From Sympetrum striolatum (taxonomy: Eukaryota > Arthropoda > Insecta > Odonata > Libellulidae): a DNA stretch of 64,000 bases. The stretch lies in assembly GCA_947579665.1 (NCBI GenBank), contig CANPUZ010000056.1, forward strand, positions 62,001 through 126,000. The letters are read 5' to 3'. Positions 12,801 to 25,949 of this stretch are shown here, one piece after another (positions within the stretch are counted from its first letter, which is position 1; each line of letters opens with the position of its first letter). The notes under the pieces are model-generated. The model made no database searches. It saw nothing but the letters and a program-made list of their open reading frames with translations, and was not told the origin of the DNA. Position numbers and translations under genes: made by a program.

Positions 12801-13320
12801 ATTTGTGTAGGATTTTTCAAATTTAAGGAAAAAAATCCAGAATTTGATAAAATAAAAAGATTTTTTGTACAAGATTTGGTTTTTTTCATTAATTATCTTC
12901 ATTTTTAGCCAAAATTTGTGTAGGATTTTTCAAATTTAAGGAAAAAAATCCAGAATTTGATAAAATAAAAAGATTTTTTGTACAAGATTTGGTTTTTTTC
13001 ATTAATTATCTTCATTTTTAGCCAAAATTTGTGTAGTATTTTTCAAATTTAAGGAAAAAAATCCAGAATTTGATAAAATAAAAAGATTTTTTGTACAAGA
13101 TTTGGTTTTTTTCATTAATTATCTTCATTTTTAGCCAAAATTTGTGTAGGATTTTTCAAATTTAAGGAAAAAAATCCAGAATTTGATAAAATAAAAAGAT
13201 TTTTTGTAAAAGATTTGGTTTTTTTCAGTAATTATCTTCATTTTTAGCCAAAATTTGTGTATGATTTTTCAAATATAAGAAAAAAATCCGGAATTTGTTA
13301 AAATAAAAAGATTTTTTGTA
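8500..13320 (+). repeat. large segmental duplication, copy 2
   Basis: Partner of about 2700-7110. It includes diverged island C and the homogeneous monomers on both sides. It ends around the type 3 monomer at about 13260 (GTGTATGAT, AAATATAAG), which corresponds to the one at about 7040. Two dimers are extra relative to copy 1. Unequal exchange between misaligned arrays is the simplest explanation (inference). Confidence 0.85.
9817..11747 (+). repeat. diverged monomer island C (copy of island A)
   Basis: This island matches island A monomer by monomer at an offset of 5991 bp (53 monomers plus 2 bases). Examples are AAAACTTGTGTTTG at 3981 and 9972, AGATTTCGT at 5751 and 11742, and the identical 65-codon open frames at 4912-5109 and 10903-11100. 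I noticed only a few substitutions between the copies, for example GTGGAGG near 4214 versus GTGTAGG near 10205. The duplication is therefore younger than the divergence between type 1 and type 2 monomers. Confidence 0.92.
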
Positions 13321-14450
13321 CAAGATTTGGTTTTTTTCAGTAATTATCTTCATTTTTAGCCAAAATTTGTGTAGTATTTTTCAAATTTAAGGAAAAAAAT
13401 CCAGAATTTGATAAAATAAAAAGATTTTTTGTACAAGATTTGGTTTTTTTCATTAATTATCTTCATTTTTAGCCAAAATTTGTGTAGGATTTTTCAAATT
13501 TAAGGAAAAAAATCCAGAATTTGATAAAATAAAAAGATTTTTTGTACATGATTTGGTTTTTTTCAGTAATCATCTTCATTTTTAGCCAAAATTTGTGTAT
13601 GATTTTTCAAATTTAAGGAAAAAAATCCAGAATTTGATATAATAAAAAGATTTTTTGTAAAAGATTTGGTTTTTTTCAGTAATCATCTTCATTTTTAGCC
13701 AAAATTTGTGTATGATTTTTCGAATATAAGAAAAAAATCCGGAATTTGTTAAAATAAAAAGATTTTTTGTACAAGATTTGGTTTTTTTCAGTAATTATCT
13801 TCATTTTTAGCCAAAATTTGTGTAGGATTTTTCAAATTTAAGGAAAAAAATCCAGAATTTGATAAAATAAAAAGATTTTTTGTACAAGATTTGGTTTTTT
13901 TCATTAATTATCTTCATTTTTAGCCAAAATTTGTGTAGGATTTTTCAAATTTAAGGAAAAAAATCCAGAATTTGATAAAATAAAAAGATTTTTTGTACAA
14001 GATTTGGTTTTTTTCAGTAATTATCTTCATTTTTAGCCAAAATTTGTGTAGGATTTTTCAAATTTAAGGAAAAAAATCCAGAATTTGATAAAATAAAAAG
14101 ATTTTTTGTAAAAGATTTGGTTTTTTTCAGTAATTATCTTCATTTTTAGCCAAAATTTGTGTATGATTTTTCAAATATAAGAAAAAAATCCGGAATTTGT
14201 TAAAATAAAAAGATTTTTTGTACAAGATTTGGTTTTTTAGTAATTATCTTCATTTTTAGCCAAAATTTGTGTAGGATTTTTCAAATTTAAGGAAAAAAAT
14301 CCAGAATTTGATAAAATAAAAAGATTTTTTGTACAAGATTTGGTTGTTTTTAATTATTTATCTTCATTTTTAGCCAAAATTTGTGTAGGATTTTTCAAAT
14401 TTAAGGAAAAAAATCCAGAATTTGATAAAATAAAAAGATTTTTTGTACAA

Positions 14451-17400
14451 GATTTGGTTTTTTTCAGTAATTATCTTCATTTTTAGCCATAATTTGTGTA
14501 GGATTTTTCAAATTTAAGGAAAAAAATCCTGAATTTGATAAAATAAAAAGATTTTTTGTACAAGATTTGGTTTTTTTCATTAATTATCTTCATTTTTAGC
14601 CAAAATTTGTGTAGGATTTTACAAATTTAAGGAAAAAAATCCAGAATTTGATAAAATAAAAAGATTTTTTGTACAAGATTTGGTTTTTTTCATTAATTAT
14701 CTTCATTTTTAGCCAAAATTTGTGTAGGATTTTTCAAATTTAAGGAAAAAAATCCAGAATTTGATAAAATAAAAAGATTTTTTGTACAAGATTTGGTTTT
14801 TTTCAGTAATTATCTTCATTTTTAGCCAAAATTTGTGTAGGATTTTTCAAATTTAAGGAAAAAAATCCAGAATTTGATAAAATAAAAAGATTTTTTGTAC
14901 AAGATTTGGTTTTTTTCATTAATTATCTTCATTTTTAGCCAAAATTTGTGTATGATTTTTCAAATTTAAGGAAAAAAATCCAGAATTTGATAAAATAAAA
15001 AGATTTTTTGTACAAGATTTGTTTTTTTTCAGTAATTATCTTCATTTTTAGCCAAAATTTGTGTAGGATTTTTCAAATTTAAGGAAAAAAAATCCAGAAT
15101 TTGATAAAATAAAAAGATTTTTTGTACAAGATTTGGTTTTTTTCATTAATTATCTTCATTTTTAGCCAAAATTTGTGTAGGATTTTTCAAATTTAAGGAA
15201 AAAAATCCAGAATTTGATAAAATAAAAAGATTTTTTGTAAAAGATTTGGTTTTTTTCAGTAATTATCTTCATTTTTAGCCAAAATTTGTGTATGATTTTT
15301 CAAAAATAAGAAAAAAATCCGGAATTTGTTAAAATAAAAAGATGTTTTGTACAAGATTTGGTTTTTTTCATTAATTATCTTCATTTTTAGCCAAAATTTG
15401 TGAAGGATTTTTCAAATTTAAGGAAAAAAATCCAGAATTTGATAAAATAAAAAGATTTTTTGTACAAGATTTGGTTTTTTTCATTAATTATCTTCATTTT
15501 TAGCCAAAATTTGTGTAGGATTTTTCAAATTTAAGGAAAAAAATCCAGAATTTGATAAAATAAAAAGATTTTTTGTACAAGATTTGTTTTTTTTCAGTAA
15601 TTATCTTCATTTTTAGCCAAAATTTGTGTAGGATTTTTCAAATTTAAGGAAAAAAATCCAGAATTTGATAAAATAAAAAGATTTTTTGTAAAAGATTTGG
15701 TTTTTTTCAGTAATTATCTTCATTTTTAGCCAAAATTTGTGTATGATTTTTCAAATATAAGAAAAAAATCCGGAATTTGTTAAAATAAAAAGATTTTTTG
15801 TACAAGATTTGGTTTTTTTCAGTAATTATCTTCATTTTTAGCCAAAATTTGTGTAGGATTTTTCAAATTTAAGGAAAAAAATCCAGAATTTGATAAAATA
15901 AAAAGATTTTTTGTACAAGATTTGGTTTTTTTCATTAATTATCTTCATTTTTAGCCAAAATTTGTGTAGGATTTTTCAAATTTAAGGAAAAAAATCCAGA
16001 ATTTGATAAAATAAAAAGATTTTTTGTACAAGATTTGGTTTTTTTCAGTAATTATCTTCATTTTTAGCCATAATTTGTGTAGGATTTTTCAAATTTAAGG
16101 TAAAAAATCCAGAATTTGATAAAATAAAAAGATTTTTTGTACAAGATTTGGTTTTTTTCATTAATTATCTTCATTTTTAGCCAAAATTTGTGTAGGATTT
16201 TTCAAATTTAAGGAAAAAAATCCAGAATTTGATAAAATAAAAAGATTTTTTGTACAAGATTTGGTTTTTTTCATTAATTATCTTCATTTTTAGCCAAAAT
16301 TTGTGTAGGATTTTTCAAATTTAAGGAAAAAAATCCAGAATTTGATAAAATAAAAAGATTTTTTGTACAAGATTTGGTTTTTTTCAGTAATTATCTTTAT
16401 TTTTAGCCAAAATTTGTGTATGATTTTTCAAATTTAAGGAAAAAAATCCAGAATTTGATAAAATCAAAAGATTTTTTGTACAAGATTTGGTTTTTTTCAG
16501 TAATTATCTTCATTTTTAGCCAAAATTTGTGTAGGATTTTTCAAATTTAAGGAAAAAAATCCAGAATTTGATAAAATAAAAAGATTTTTTGTACAAGATT
16601 TGGTTTTTTTCATTAATTATCTTCATTTTTAGCCAAAATTTGTGTATGATTTTTCAAATTTAAGGAAAAAAATCCAGAATTTGATAAAATAAAAAGATTT
16701 TTTGTACAAGATTTGTTTTTTTTCAGTAATTATCTTCATTTTTAGCCAAAATTTGTGTAGGATTTTTCAAATTTAAGGAAAAAAATCCAGAATTTGATAA
16801 AATAAAAAGATTTTTTGTACAAGATTTGGTTTTTTTCATTAATTATCTTCATTTTTAGCCAAAATTTGTGTAGGATTTTTCAAATTTAAGGAAAAAAATC
16901 CAGAATTTGATAAAATAAAAAGATTTTTTGTAAAAGATTTGGTTTTTTTCAGTAATTATCTTCATTTTTAGCCAAAATTTGTGTATGATTTTTCAAATAT
17001 AAGAAAAAAATCCGGAATTTGTTAAAATAAAAAGATTTTTTGTACAAGATTTGGTTTTTTTCATTAATTATCTTCATTTTTAGCCAAAATTTGTGTAGGA
17101 TTTTTCAAATTTAAGGAAAAAAATCCAGAATTTGATAAAATAAAAAGATTTTTTGTACAACATTTGGTTTTTTTCATTAATTATCTTCATTTTTAACCAA
17201 AATTTGTGTAGGATTTTTCAAATTTAAGGAAAAAAATCCAGAATTTGATAAAATAAAAAGATTTTTTGTACAAGATTTGGTTTTTTTCAGTAATTATCTT
17301 CATTTTTAGCCAAAATTTGTGTAGGATTTTTCAAATTTAAGGAAAAAAATCCAGAATTTGATAAAATAAAAAGATTTTTTGTACAAGATTTGGTTTTTTT

Positions 17401-17724
17401 CATTAATTATCTTCATTTTTAGCCAAAATTTGTGTAGGATTTTTCAAATTTAAGGAAAAAAATCCAGAATTTGATAAAATAAAAAGATTTTTTGTACAAG
17501 ATTTGGTTTTTTTCATTAATTATCTTCATTTTTTGCCAAAATTTGTGTAGGATTTTTCAAATTTAAGGAAAAAAATCCAGAATTTGATAAAATAAAAAGA
17601 TTTTTTGTACAAGATTTGGTTTTTTTCATTAATTATCTTCATTTTTAGCCAAAATTTGTGTAGGATTTTTCAAATTTAAGGAAAAAAATCCAGAATTTGA
17701 TAAAATAAAAAGATTTTTTGTACA
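14451..17724 (+). repeat. 29-monomer tandem duplication, copy 1
   Basis: Adjacent copy of about 17725-20998 at an offset of 3274 bp (29 x 113 minus a few one-base indels). Shared rare markers are AGCCATAATTT at 14485 and 17760, GATGTTTTG at 15341 and 18615, AAAATCAAAAG near 16465 and 19739, TTTTTAACC near 17197 and 20471, and CATTTTTTGCC at 17527 and 20801. The offset stays constant throughout, so this is a recent direct tandem copy. The exact ends are uncertain by a monomer or so. Confidence 0.9.
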
Positions 17725-20700
17725 AGATTTGGTTTTTTTCAGTAATTATCTTCATTTTTAGCCATAATTTGTGTAGGATTTTTCAAATTTAAGGAAAAAA
17801 ATCCTGAATTTGATAAAATAAAAAGATTTTTTGTACAAGATTTGGTTTTTTTCATTAATTATCTTCATTTTTAGCCAAAATTTGTGTAGGATTTTACAAA
17901 TTTAAGGAAAAAAATCCAGAATTTGATAAAATAAAAAGATTTTTTGTACAAGATTTGGTTTTTTTCATTAATTATCTTCATTTTTAGCCAAAATTTGTGT
18001 AGGATTTTTCAAATTTAAGGAAAAAAATCCAGAATTTGATAAAATAAAAAGATTTTTTGTACAAGATTTGGTTTTTTTCAGTAATTATCTTCATTTTTAG
18101 CCAAAATTTGTGTAGGATTTTTCAAATTTAAGGAAAAAAATCCAGAATTTGATAAAATAAAAAGATTTTTTGTACAAGATTTGGTTTTTTTCATTAATTA
18201 TCTTCATTTTTAGCCAAAATTTGTGTATGATTTTTCAAATTTAAGGAAAAAAATCCAGAATTTGATAAAATAAAAAGATTTTTTGTACAAGATTTGTTTT
18301 TTTTCAGTAATTATCTTCATTTTTAGCCAAAATTTGTGTAGGATTTTTCAAATTTAAGGAAAAAAATCCAGAATTTGATAAAATAAAAAGATTTTTTGTA
18401 CAAGATTTGGTTTTTTTCATTAATTATCTTCATTTTTAGCCAAAATTTGTGTAGGATTTTTCAAATTTAAGGAAAAAAATCCAGAATTTGATAAAATAAA
18501 AAGATTTTTTGTAAAAGATTTGGTTTTTTTCAGTAATTATCTTCATTTTTAGCCAAAATTTGTGTATGATTTTTCAAAAATAAGAAAAAAATCCGGAATT
18601 TGTTAAAATAAAAAGATGTTTTGTACAAGATTTGGTTTTTTTCATTAATTATCTTCATTTTTAGCCAAAATTTGTGAAGGATTTTTCAAATTTAAGGAAA
18701 AAAATCCAGAATTTGATAAAATAAAAAGATTTTTTGTACAAGATTTGGTTTTTTTCATTAATTATCTTCATTTTTAGCCAAAATTTGTGTAGGATTTTTC
18801 AAATTTAAGGAAAAAAATCCAGAATTTGATAAAATAAAAAGATTTTTTGTACAAGATTTGTTTTTTTTCAGTAATTATCTTCATTTTTAGCCAAAATTTG
18901 TGTAGGATTTTTCAAATTTAAGGAAAAAAATCCAGAATTTGATAAAATAAAAAGATTTTTTGTAAAAGATTTGGTTTTTTTCAGTAATTATCTTCATTTT
19001 TAGCCAAAATTTGTGTATGATTTTTCAAATATAAGAAAAAAATCCGGAATTTGTTAAAATAAAAAGATTTTTTGTACAAGATTTGGTTTTTTTCAGTAAT
19101 TATCTTCATTTTTAGCCAAAATTTGTGTAGGATTTTTCAAATTTAAGGAAAAAAATCCAGAATTTGATAAAATAAAAAGATTTTTTGTACAAGATTTGGT
19201 TTTTTTCATTAATTATCTTCATTTTTAGCCAAAATTTGTGTAGGATTTTTCAAATTTAAGGAAAAAAATCCAGAATTTGATAAAATAAAAAGATTTTTTG
19301 TACAAGATTTGGTTTTTTTCAGTAATTATCTTCATTTTTAGCCATAATTTGTGTAGGATTTTTCAAATTTAAGGTAAAAAATCCAGAATTTGATAAAATA
19401 AAAAGATTTTTTGTACAAGATTTGGTTTTTTTCATTAATTATCTTCATTTTTAGCCAAAATTTGTGTAGGATTTTTCAAATTTAAGGAAAAAAATCCAGA
19501 ATTTGATAAAATAAAAAGATTTTTTGTACAAGATTTGGTTTTTTTCATTAATTATCTTCATTTTTAGCCAAAATTTGTGTAGGATTTTTCAAATTTAAGG
19601 AAAAAAATCCAGAATTTGATAAAATAAAAAGATTTTTTGTACAAGATTTGGTTTTTTTCAGTAATTATCTTTATTTTTAGCCAAAATTTGTGTATGATTT
19701 TTCAAATTTAAGGAAAAAAATCCAGAATTTGATAAAATCAAAAGATTTTTTGTACAAGATTTGGTTTTTTTCAGTAATTATCTTCATTTTTAGCCAAAAT
19801 TTGTGTAGGATTTTTCAAATTTAAGGAAAAAAATCCAGAATTTGATAAAATAAAAAGATTTTTTGTACAAGATTTGGTTTTTTTCATTAATTATCTTCAT
19901 TTTTAGCCAAAATTTGTGTATGATTTTTCAAATTTAAGGAAAAAAATCCAGAATTTGATAAAATAAAAAGATTTTTTGTACAAGATTTGTTTTTTTTCAG
20001 TAATTATCTTCATTTTTAGCCAAAATTTGTGTAGGATTTTTCAAATTTAAGGAAAAAAATCCAGAATTTGATAAAATAAAAAGATTTTTTGTACAAGATT
20101 TGGTTTTTTTCATTAATTATCTTCATTTTTAGCCAAAATTTGTGTAGGATTTTTCAAATTTAAGGAAAAAAATCCAGAATTTGATAAAATAAAAAGATTT
20201 TTTGTAAAAGATTTGGTTTTTTTCAGTAATTATCTTCATTTTTAGCCAAAATTTGTGTATGATTTTTCAAATATAAGAAAAAAATCCGGAATTTGTTAAA
20301 ATAAAAAGATTTTTTGTACAAGATTTGGTTTTTTTCATTAATTATCTTCATTTTTAGCCAAAATTTGTGTAGGATTTTTCAAATTTAAGGAAAAAAATCC
20401 AGAATTTGATAAAATAAAAAGATTTTTTGTACAACATTTGGTTTTTTTCATTAATTATCTTCATTTTTAACCAAAATTTGTGTAGGATTTTTCAAATTTA
20501 AGGAAAAAAATCCAGAATTTGATAAAATAAAAAGATTTTTTGTACAAGATTTGGTTTTTTTCAGTAATTATCTTCATTTTTAGCCAAAATTTGTGTAGGA
20601 TTTTTCAAATTTAAGGAAAAAAATCCAGAATTTGATAAAATAAAAAGATTTTTTGTACAAGATTTGGTTTTTTTCATTAATTATCTTCATTTTTAGCCAA

Positions 20701-20998
20701 AATTTGTGTAGGATTTTTCAAATTTAAGGAAAAAAATCCAGAATTTGATAAAATAAAAAGATTTTTTGTACAAGATTTGGTTTTTTTCATTAATTATCTT
20801 CATTTTTTGCCAAAATTTGTGTAGGATTTTTCAAATTTAAGGAAAAAAATCCAGAATTTGATAAAATAAAAAGATTTTTTGTACAAGATTTGGTTTTTTT
20901 CATTAATTATCTTCATTTTTAGCCAAAATTTGTGTAGGATTTTTCAAATTTAAGGAAAAAAATCCAGAATTTGATAAAATAAAAAGATTTTTTGTACA
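17725..20998 (+). repeat. 29-monomer tandem duplication, copy 2
   Basis: Direct continuation of copy 1, carrying the same ordered markers 3274 bp downstream. Its 3' part also belongs to a second, larger duplication (offset 5759 bp, partner near 26 kb), so this stretch has been copied at least twice. Confidence 0.9.
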
Positions 20999-23400
20999 AG
21001 ATTTGGTTTTTTTCATTAATTATCTTCATTTTTAGCCAAAATTTGTGTAGTATTTTTCAATTTTAAGGAAAAAAATCCAGAATTTGATAAAATAAAAAGA
21101 TTTTTTGTACAAGATTTGGTTTTTTTCATTAATTATCTTCATTTTTAGCCAAAATTTGTGTAGGATTTTTCAAATTTAAGGAAAAAAATCCAGAATTTGA
21201 TAAAATAAAAAGATTTTTTGTACAAGATTTGGTTTTTTTCATTAATTATCTTCATTTTTAGCCAAAATTTGTGTAGGATTTTTCAAATTTAAGGAAAAAA
21301 ATCCAGAATTTGATAAAATAAAAAAATTTTTTGTACAAGATTTGGTTTTTTTCATTAATTATCTTCATATTTAGCCAAAATTTGTGTAGGATTTTTCAAA
21401 TTTAAGGAAAAAAATCCAGAATTTGATAAAATAAAAAGATTTTTTGTACAAGATTTGGTTTTTTTCATTAATTATCTTCATTTTTAGCCAAAATTTGTGT
21501 AGGATTTTTCAAATTTAAGGAAAAAAATCCAGAATTTGATAAAATAAAAAGATTTTTTGTACAAGATTTGGTTTTTTTCATTAATTATCTTCATTTTTAG
21601 CCAAAATTTGTGTAGGATTTTTCAAATTTAAGGAAAATAATCCAGAATTTGATAAAATAAAAAGATTTTTTGTACAAGATTTGGTTTTTTTCATTAATTA
21701 TCTTCATTTTTAGCCAAAATTTGTGTAGGATTTTTCAAATTTAAGGAAAAAAATCCAGAATTTGATAAAATAAAAAGATTTTTTGTACAAGATTTGGTTT
21801 TTATCATTAATTATCTTCATATTTAGCCAAAATTTGTGTAGGATTTTTCAAATTTAAGGAAAAAAATCCAGAATTTGATAAAATAAAAAGATTTTTTGTA
21901 CAAGATTTGGTTTTTTTCATTAATTATCTTCATTTTTAGCCAAAATTTGTGTAGGATTTTTCAAATTTAAGGAAAAAAATCCAGAATTTGATAAAATAAA
22001 AAGATTTTTTGTACAAGATTTGGTTTTTTTCATTAATTATCTTCATTTTTAGCCAAAATTTGTGTAGGATTTTTCAAATTTAAGGAAAAAAATCCAGAAT
22101 TTGATAAAATAAAAAGATTTTTTGTACAAGATTTGGTTTTTTTCATTAATTATCTTCATTTTTAGCCAAAATTTGTGTAGGATTTTTCAAATTTAAGGAA
22201 AAAAATCCAGAATTTGATAAAATAAAAAGATTTTTTGTACAAGATTTGGTTTTTTTCATTAATTATCTTCATTTTTAGCCAAAATTTGTGTAGGATTTTT
22301 CAAATTTAAGGAAAAAAATCCAGAATTTGATAAAATAAAAAGATTTTTTGTACAAGATTTGGTTTTTTTCATTAATTATCTTCATTTTTAGCCAAAATTT
22401 GTGTAGGATTTTTCAAATTTAAGGAAAAAAATCCAGAATTTGATAAAATAAAAAGATTTTTTGTACAAGATTTGGTTTTTTTCATTAATTATCTTCATTT
22501 TTAGCCAAAATTTGTGTAGGATTTTTCAAATTTAAGGAAAAAAATCCAGAATTTGATAAAATAAAAAGATTTTTTGTACAAGATTTGGTTTTTTTCATTA
22601 ATTATCTTCATTTTTAGCCAAAATTTGTGTAGGATTTTTCAAATTTAAGGAAAAAAATCCAGAATTTGATAAAATAAAAAGATTTTTTGTACAAGATTTG
22701 GTTTTTTTCATTAATTATCTTCATATTTAGCCAAAATTTGTGTAGGATTTTTCAAATTTAAGGAAAAAAATCCAGAATTTGATAAAATAAAAAGATTTTT
22801 TGTAAAAGATTTGGTTTTTTTCATTAATTATCTTCATTTTTAGCCAAAATTTGTGTAGGATTTTTCAAATTTAAGGAAAAAAATCCAGAATTTGATAAAA
22901 TAAAAAGATTTTTTGTACAAGATTTGGTTTTTTTCATTAATTATCTTCATTTTTAGCCAAAATTTGTGTAGGATTTTTCAAATTTAAGGAAAAAAATCCA
23001 GAATTTGATGAAATAAAAAGATTTTTTGTACAAGATTTGGTTGTTTTTAATTATTTATCTTCATTTTTAGCCAAAATTTGTGTAGGATTTTTCAAATTTA
23101 AGGAAAAAAATCCAGAATTTGATAAAATAAAAAGATTTTTTGTACAAGATTTGGTTTTTTTCATTAATTATCTTCATTTTTAGCCAAAATTTGTGTAGGA
23201 TTTTTCAAATTTAAGGAAAAAAATCCAGAATTTGATAAAATAAAAAGATTTTTTGTACAAGATTTGGTTTTTTTCATTAATTATCTTCATATTTAGCCAA
23301 AATTTGTGTAGGATTTTTCAAATTTAAGGAAAAAAATCCAGAATTTGATAAAATAAAAAGATTTTTTGTACAAGATTTGGTTTTTTTCATTAATTATCTT
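20200..23400 (+). repeat. 51-monomer-offset duplication, copy 1 (partner about 25950-29160)
   Basis: Shared markers at a constant offset of 5759 bp are the type 3 monomer at about 20260 and 26018, TTTTTAACC at 20471 and 26230, CATTTTTTGCC at 20801 and 26560, GTAGTATTTTTC at 21049 and 26808, an extended A run near 21325 and 27084, AGGAAAATAATCC near 21634 and 27393, TTTTTATCATT near 21802 and 27561, and GATGAAAT at 23008 and 28767. After 23.28 kb the offset is 5757. Confidence 0.88.
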
Positions 23401-23579
23401 CATTTTTAGCCAAAATTTGTGTAGGATTTTTCAAATTTAAGGAAAAAAATCCAGAATTTGATAAAATAAAAAGATTTTTTGTACAAGATTTGGTTTTTTT
23501 CAGTAATTATCTTCATTTTTAGCCAAAATTTGTGTAGGATTTTTCAAATTTAAGGAAAAAAATCCAGAATTTGATAAAA

Positions 23580-24750
23580 TAAAAAGATTTTTTGTAAAAG
23601 ATTTGGTTTTTTTCAGTAATTATCTTCATTTTTAGCCAAAATTTGTGTATGATTTTTCAAATATAAGAAAAAAATCCGGAATTTGTTAAAATAAAAAGAT
23701 TTTTTGTACAAGATTTGGTTTTTTAGTAATTATCTTCATTTTTAGCCAAAATTTGTGTAGGATTTTTCAAATTTAAGGAAAAAAATCCAGAATTTGATAA
23801 AATAAAAAGATTTTTTGTACAAGATTTGGTTGTTTTTAATTATTTATCTTCATTTTTAGCCAAAATTTGTGTAGGATTTTTCAAATTTAAGGAAAAAAAT
23901 CCAGAATTTGATAAAATAAAAAGATTTTTTGTACAAGATTTGGTTTTTTTCAGTAATTATCTTCATTTTTAGCCATAATTTGTGTAGGATTTTTCAAATT
24001 TAAGGAAAAAAATCCAGAATTTGATAAAATAAAAAGATTTTTTGTACAAGATTTGGTTTTTTTCATTAATTATCTTCATTTTTAGCCAAAATTTGTGTAG
24101 GATTTTACAAATTTAAGGAAAAAAATCCAGAATTTGATAAAATAAAAAGATTTTTTGTACAAGATTTGGTTTTTTTCATTAATTATCTTCATTTTTAGCC
24201 AAAATTTGTGTAGGATTTTTCAAATTTAAGGAAAAAAATCCAGAATTTGATAAAATAAAAAGATTTTTTGTACAAGATTTGGTTTTTTTCAGTAATTATC
24301 TTCATTTTTAGCCAAAATTTGTGTAGGATTTTTCAAATTTAAGGAAAAAAATCCAGAATTTGATAAAATAAAAAGATTTTTTGTACAAGATTTGGTTTTT
24401 TTCAGTAATTATCTTCATTTTTAGCCAAAATTTGTGTAGGATTTTTCAAATTTAAGGAAAAAAATCCAGAATTTGATAAAATAAAAAGATTTTTTGTACA
24501 AGATTTGTTTTTTTTCAGTAATTATCTTCATTTTTAGCCAAAATTTGTGTAGGATTTTTCAAATTTAAGGAAAAAAATCCAGAATTTGATAAAATAAAAA
24601 GATTTTTTGTACAAGATTTGGTTTTTTTCATTAATTATCTTCATTTTTAGCCAAAATTTGTGTAGGATTTTTCAAATTTAAGGAAAAAAATCCAGAATTT
24701 GATAAAATAAAAAGATTTTTTGTAAAAGATTTGGTTTTTTTCAGTAATTA
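23580..24750 (+). repeat. partial copy of the 14.1-15.2 kb segment
   Basis: The unusual junctions GGTTTTTTAGTAATTATC (14231 and 23717) and GGTTGTTTTTAATTATTTAT (14343 and 23829) recur at an offset of 9486 bp (about 84 monomers). They are followed in both places by AGCCATAATTT and GGATTTTACAAATTT variants. Ends are approximate. A lone copy of the GGTTGTTTTTAATT variant is also present near 23041. Confidence 0.8.
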
Positions 24751-25949
24751 TCTTCATTTTTAGCCAAAATTTGTGTAGGATTTTTCAAATTTAAGGAAAA
24801 AAATCCAGAATTTGATATAATAAAAAGATTTTTTGTACAAGATTTGGTTTTTTTCATTAATTATCTTCATTTTTAGCCAAAATTTGTGTAGGATTTTTCA
24901 AATTTAAGGAAAAAAATCCAGAATTTGATAAAATAAAAAGATTTTTTGTACAAGATTTGGTTTTTTTCATTAATTATCTTCATTTTTAGCCAAAATTTGT
25001 GTAGGATTTTTCAAATTTAAGGAAAAAAATCCAGAATTTGATAAAATAAAAAGATTTTTTGTAAAAGATTTGGTTTTTTTCAGTAATTATCTTCATTTTT
25101 AGCCAAAATTTGTGTATGATTTTTCAAATATAAGAAAAAAATCCGGAATTTGTTAAAATAAAAAGATTTTTTGTACAAGATTTGGTTTTTTTCAGTAATT
25201 ATCTTCATTTTTAGCCAAAATTTGTGTAGGATTTTTCAAATTTAAGGAAAAAAATCCAGAATTTGATAAAATAAAAAGATTTTTTGTACAAGATTTGGTT
25301 TTTTTCATTAATTATCTTCATTTTTAGCCAAAATTTGTGTAGGATTTTTCAAATTTAAGGAAAAAAATCCAGAATTTGATAAAATAAAAAGATTTTTTGT
25401 ACAAGATTTGGTTTTTTTCATTAATTATCTTCATTTTTAGCCAAAATTTGTGTAGGATTTTTCAAATTTAAGGAAAAAAATCCAGAATTTGATAAAATAA
25501 AAAGATTTTTTGTACAAGATTTGGTTTTTTTCATTAATTATCTTCATTTTTAGCCAAAATTTGTGTAGGATTTTTCAAATTTAAGGAAAAAAATCCAGAA
25601 TTTGATAAAATAAAAAGATTTTTTGTACAAGATTTGGTTTTTTTCATTAATTATCTTCATTTTTAGCCAAAATTTGTGTAGGATTTTTCAAATTTAAGGA
25701 AAAAAATCCAGAATTTGATAAAATAAAAAGATTTTTTGTACAAGATTTGGTTTTTTTCATTAATTATCTTCATTTTTAGCCAAAATTTGTGTAGGATTTT
25801 TCAAATTTAAGGAAAAAAATCCAGAATTTGATAAAATAATAAGATTTTTTGTACAAGATTTGGTTTTTTTCATTAATTATCTTCATTTTTAGCCAAAATT
25901 GGTGTAGGATTTTTCAAATTTAAGGAAAAAATCCAGAATTTGATAAAAT

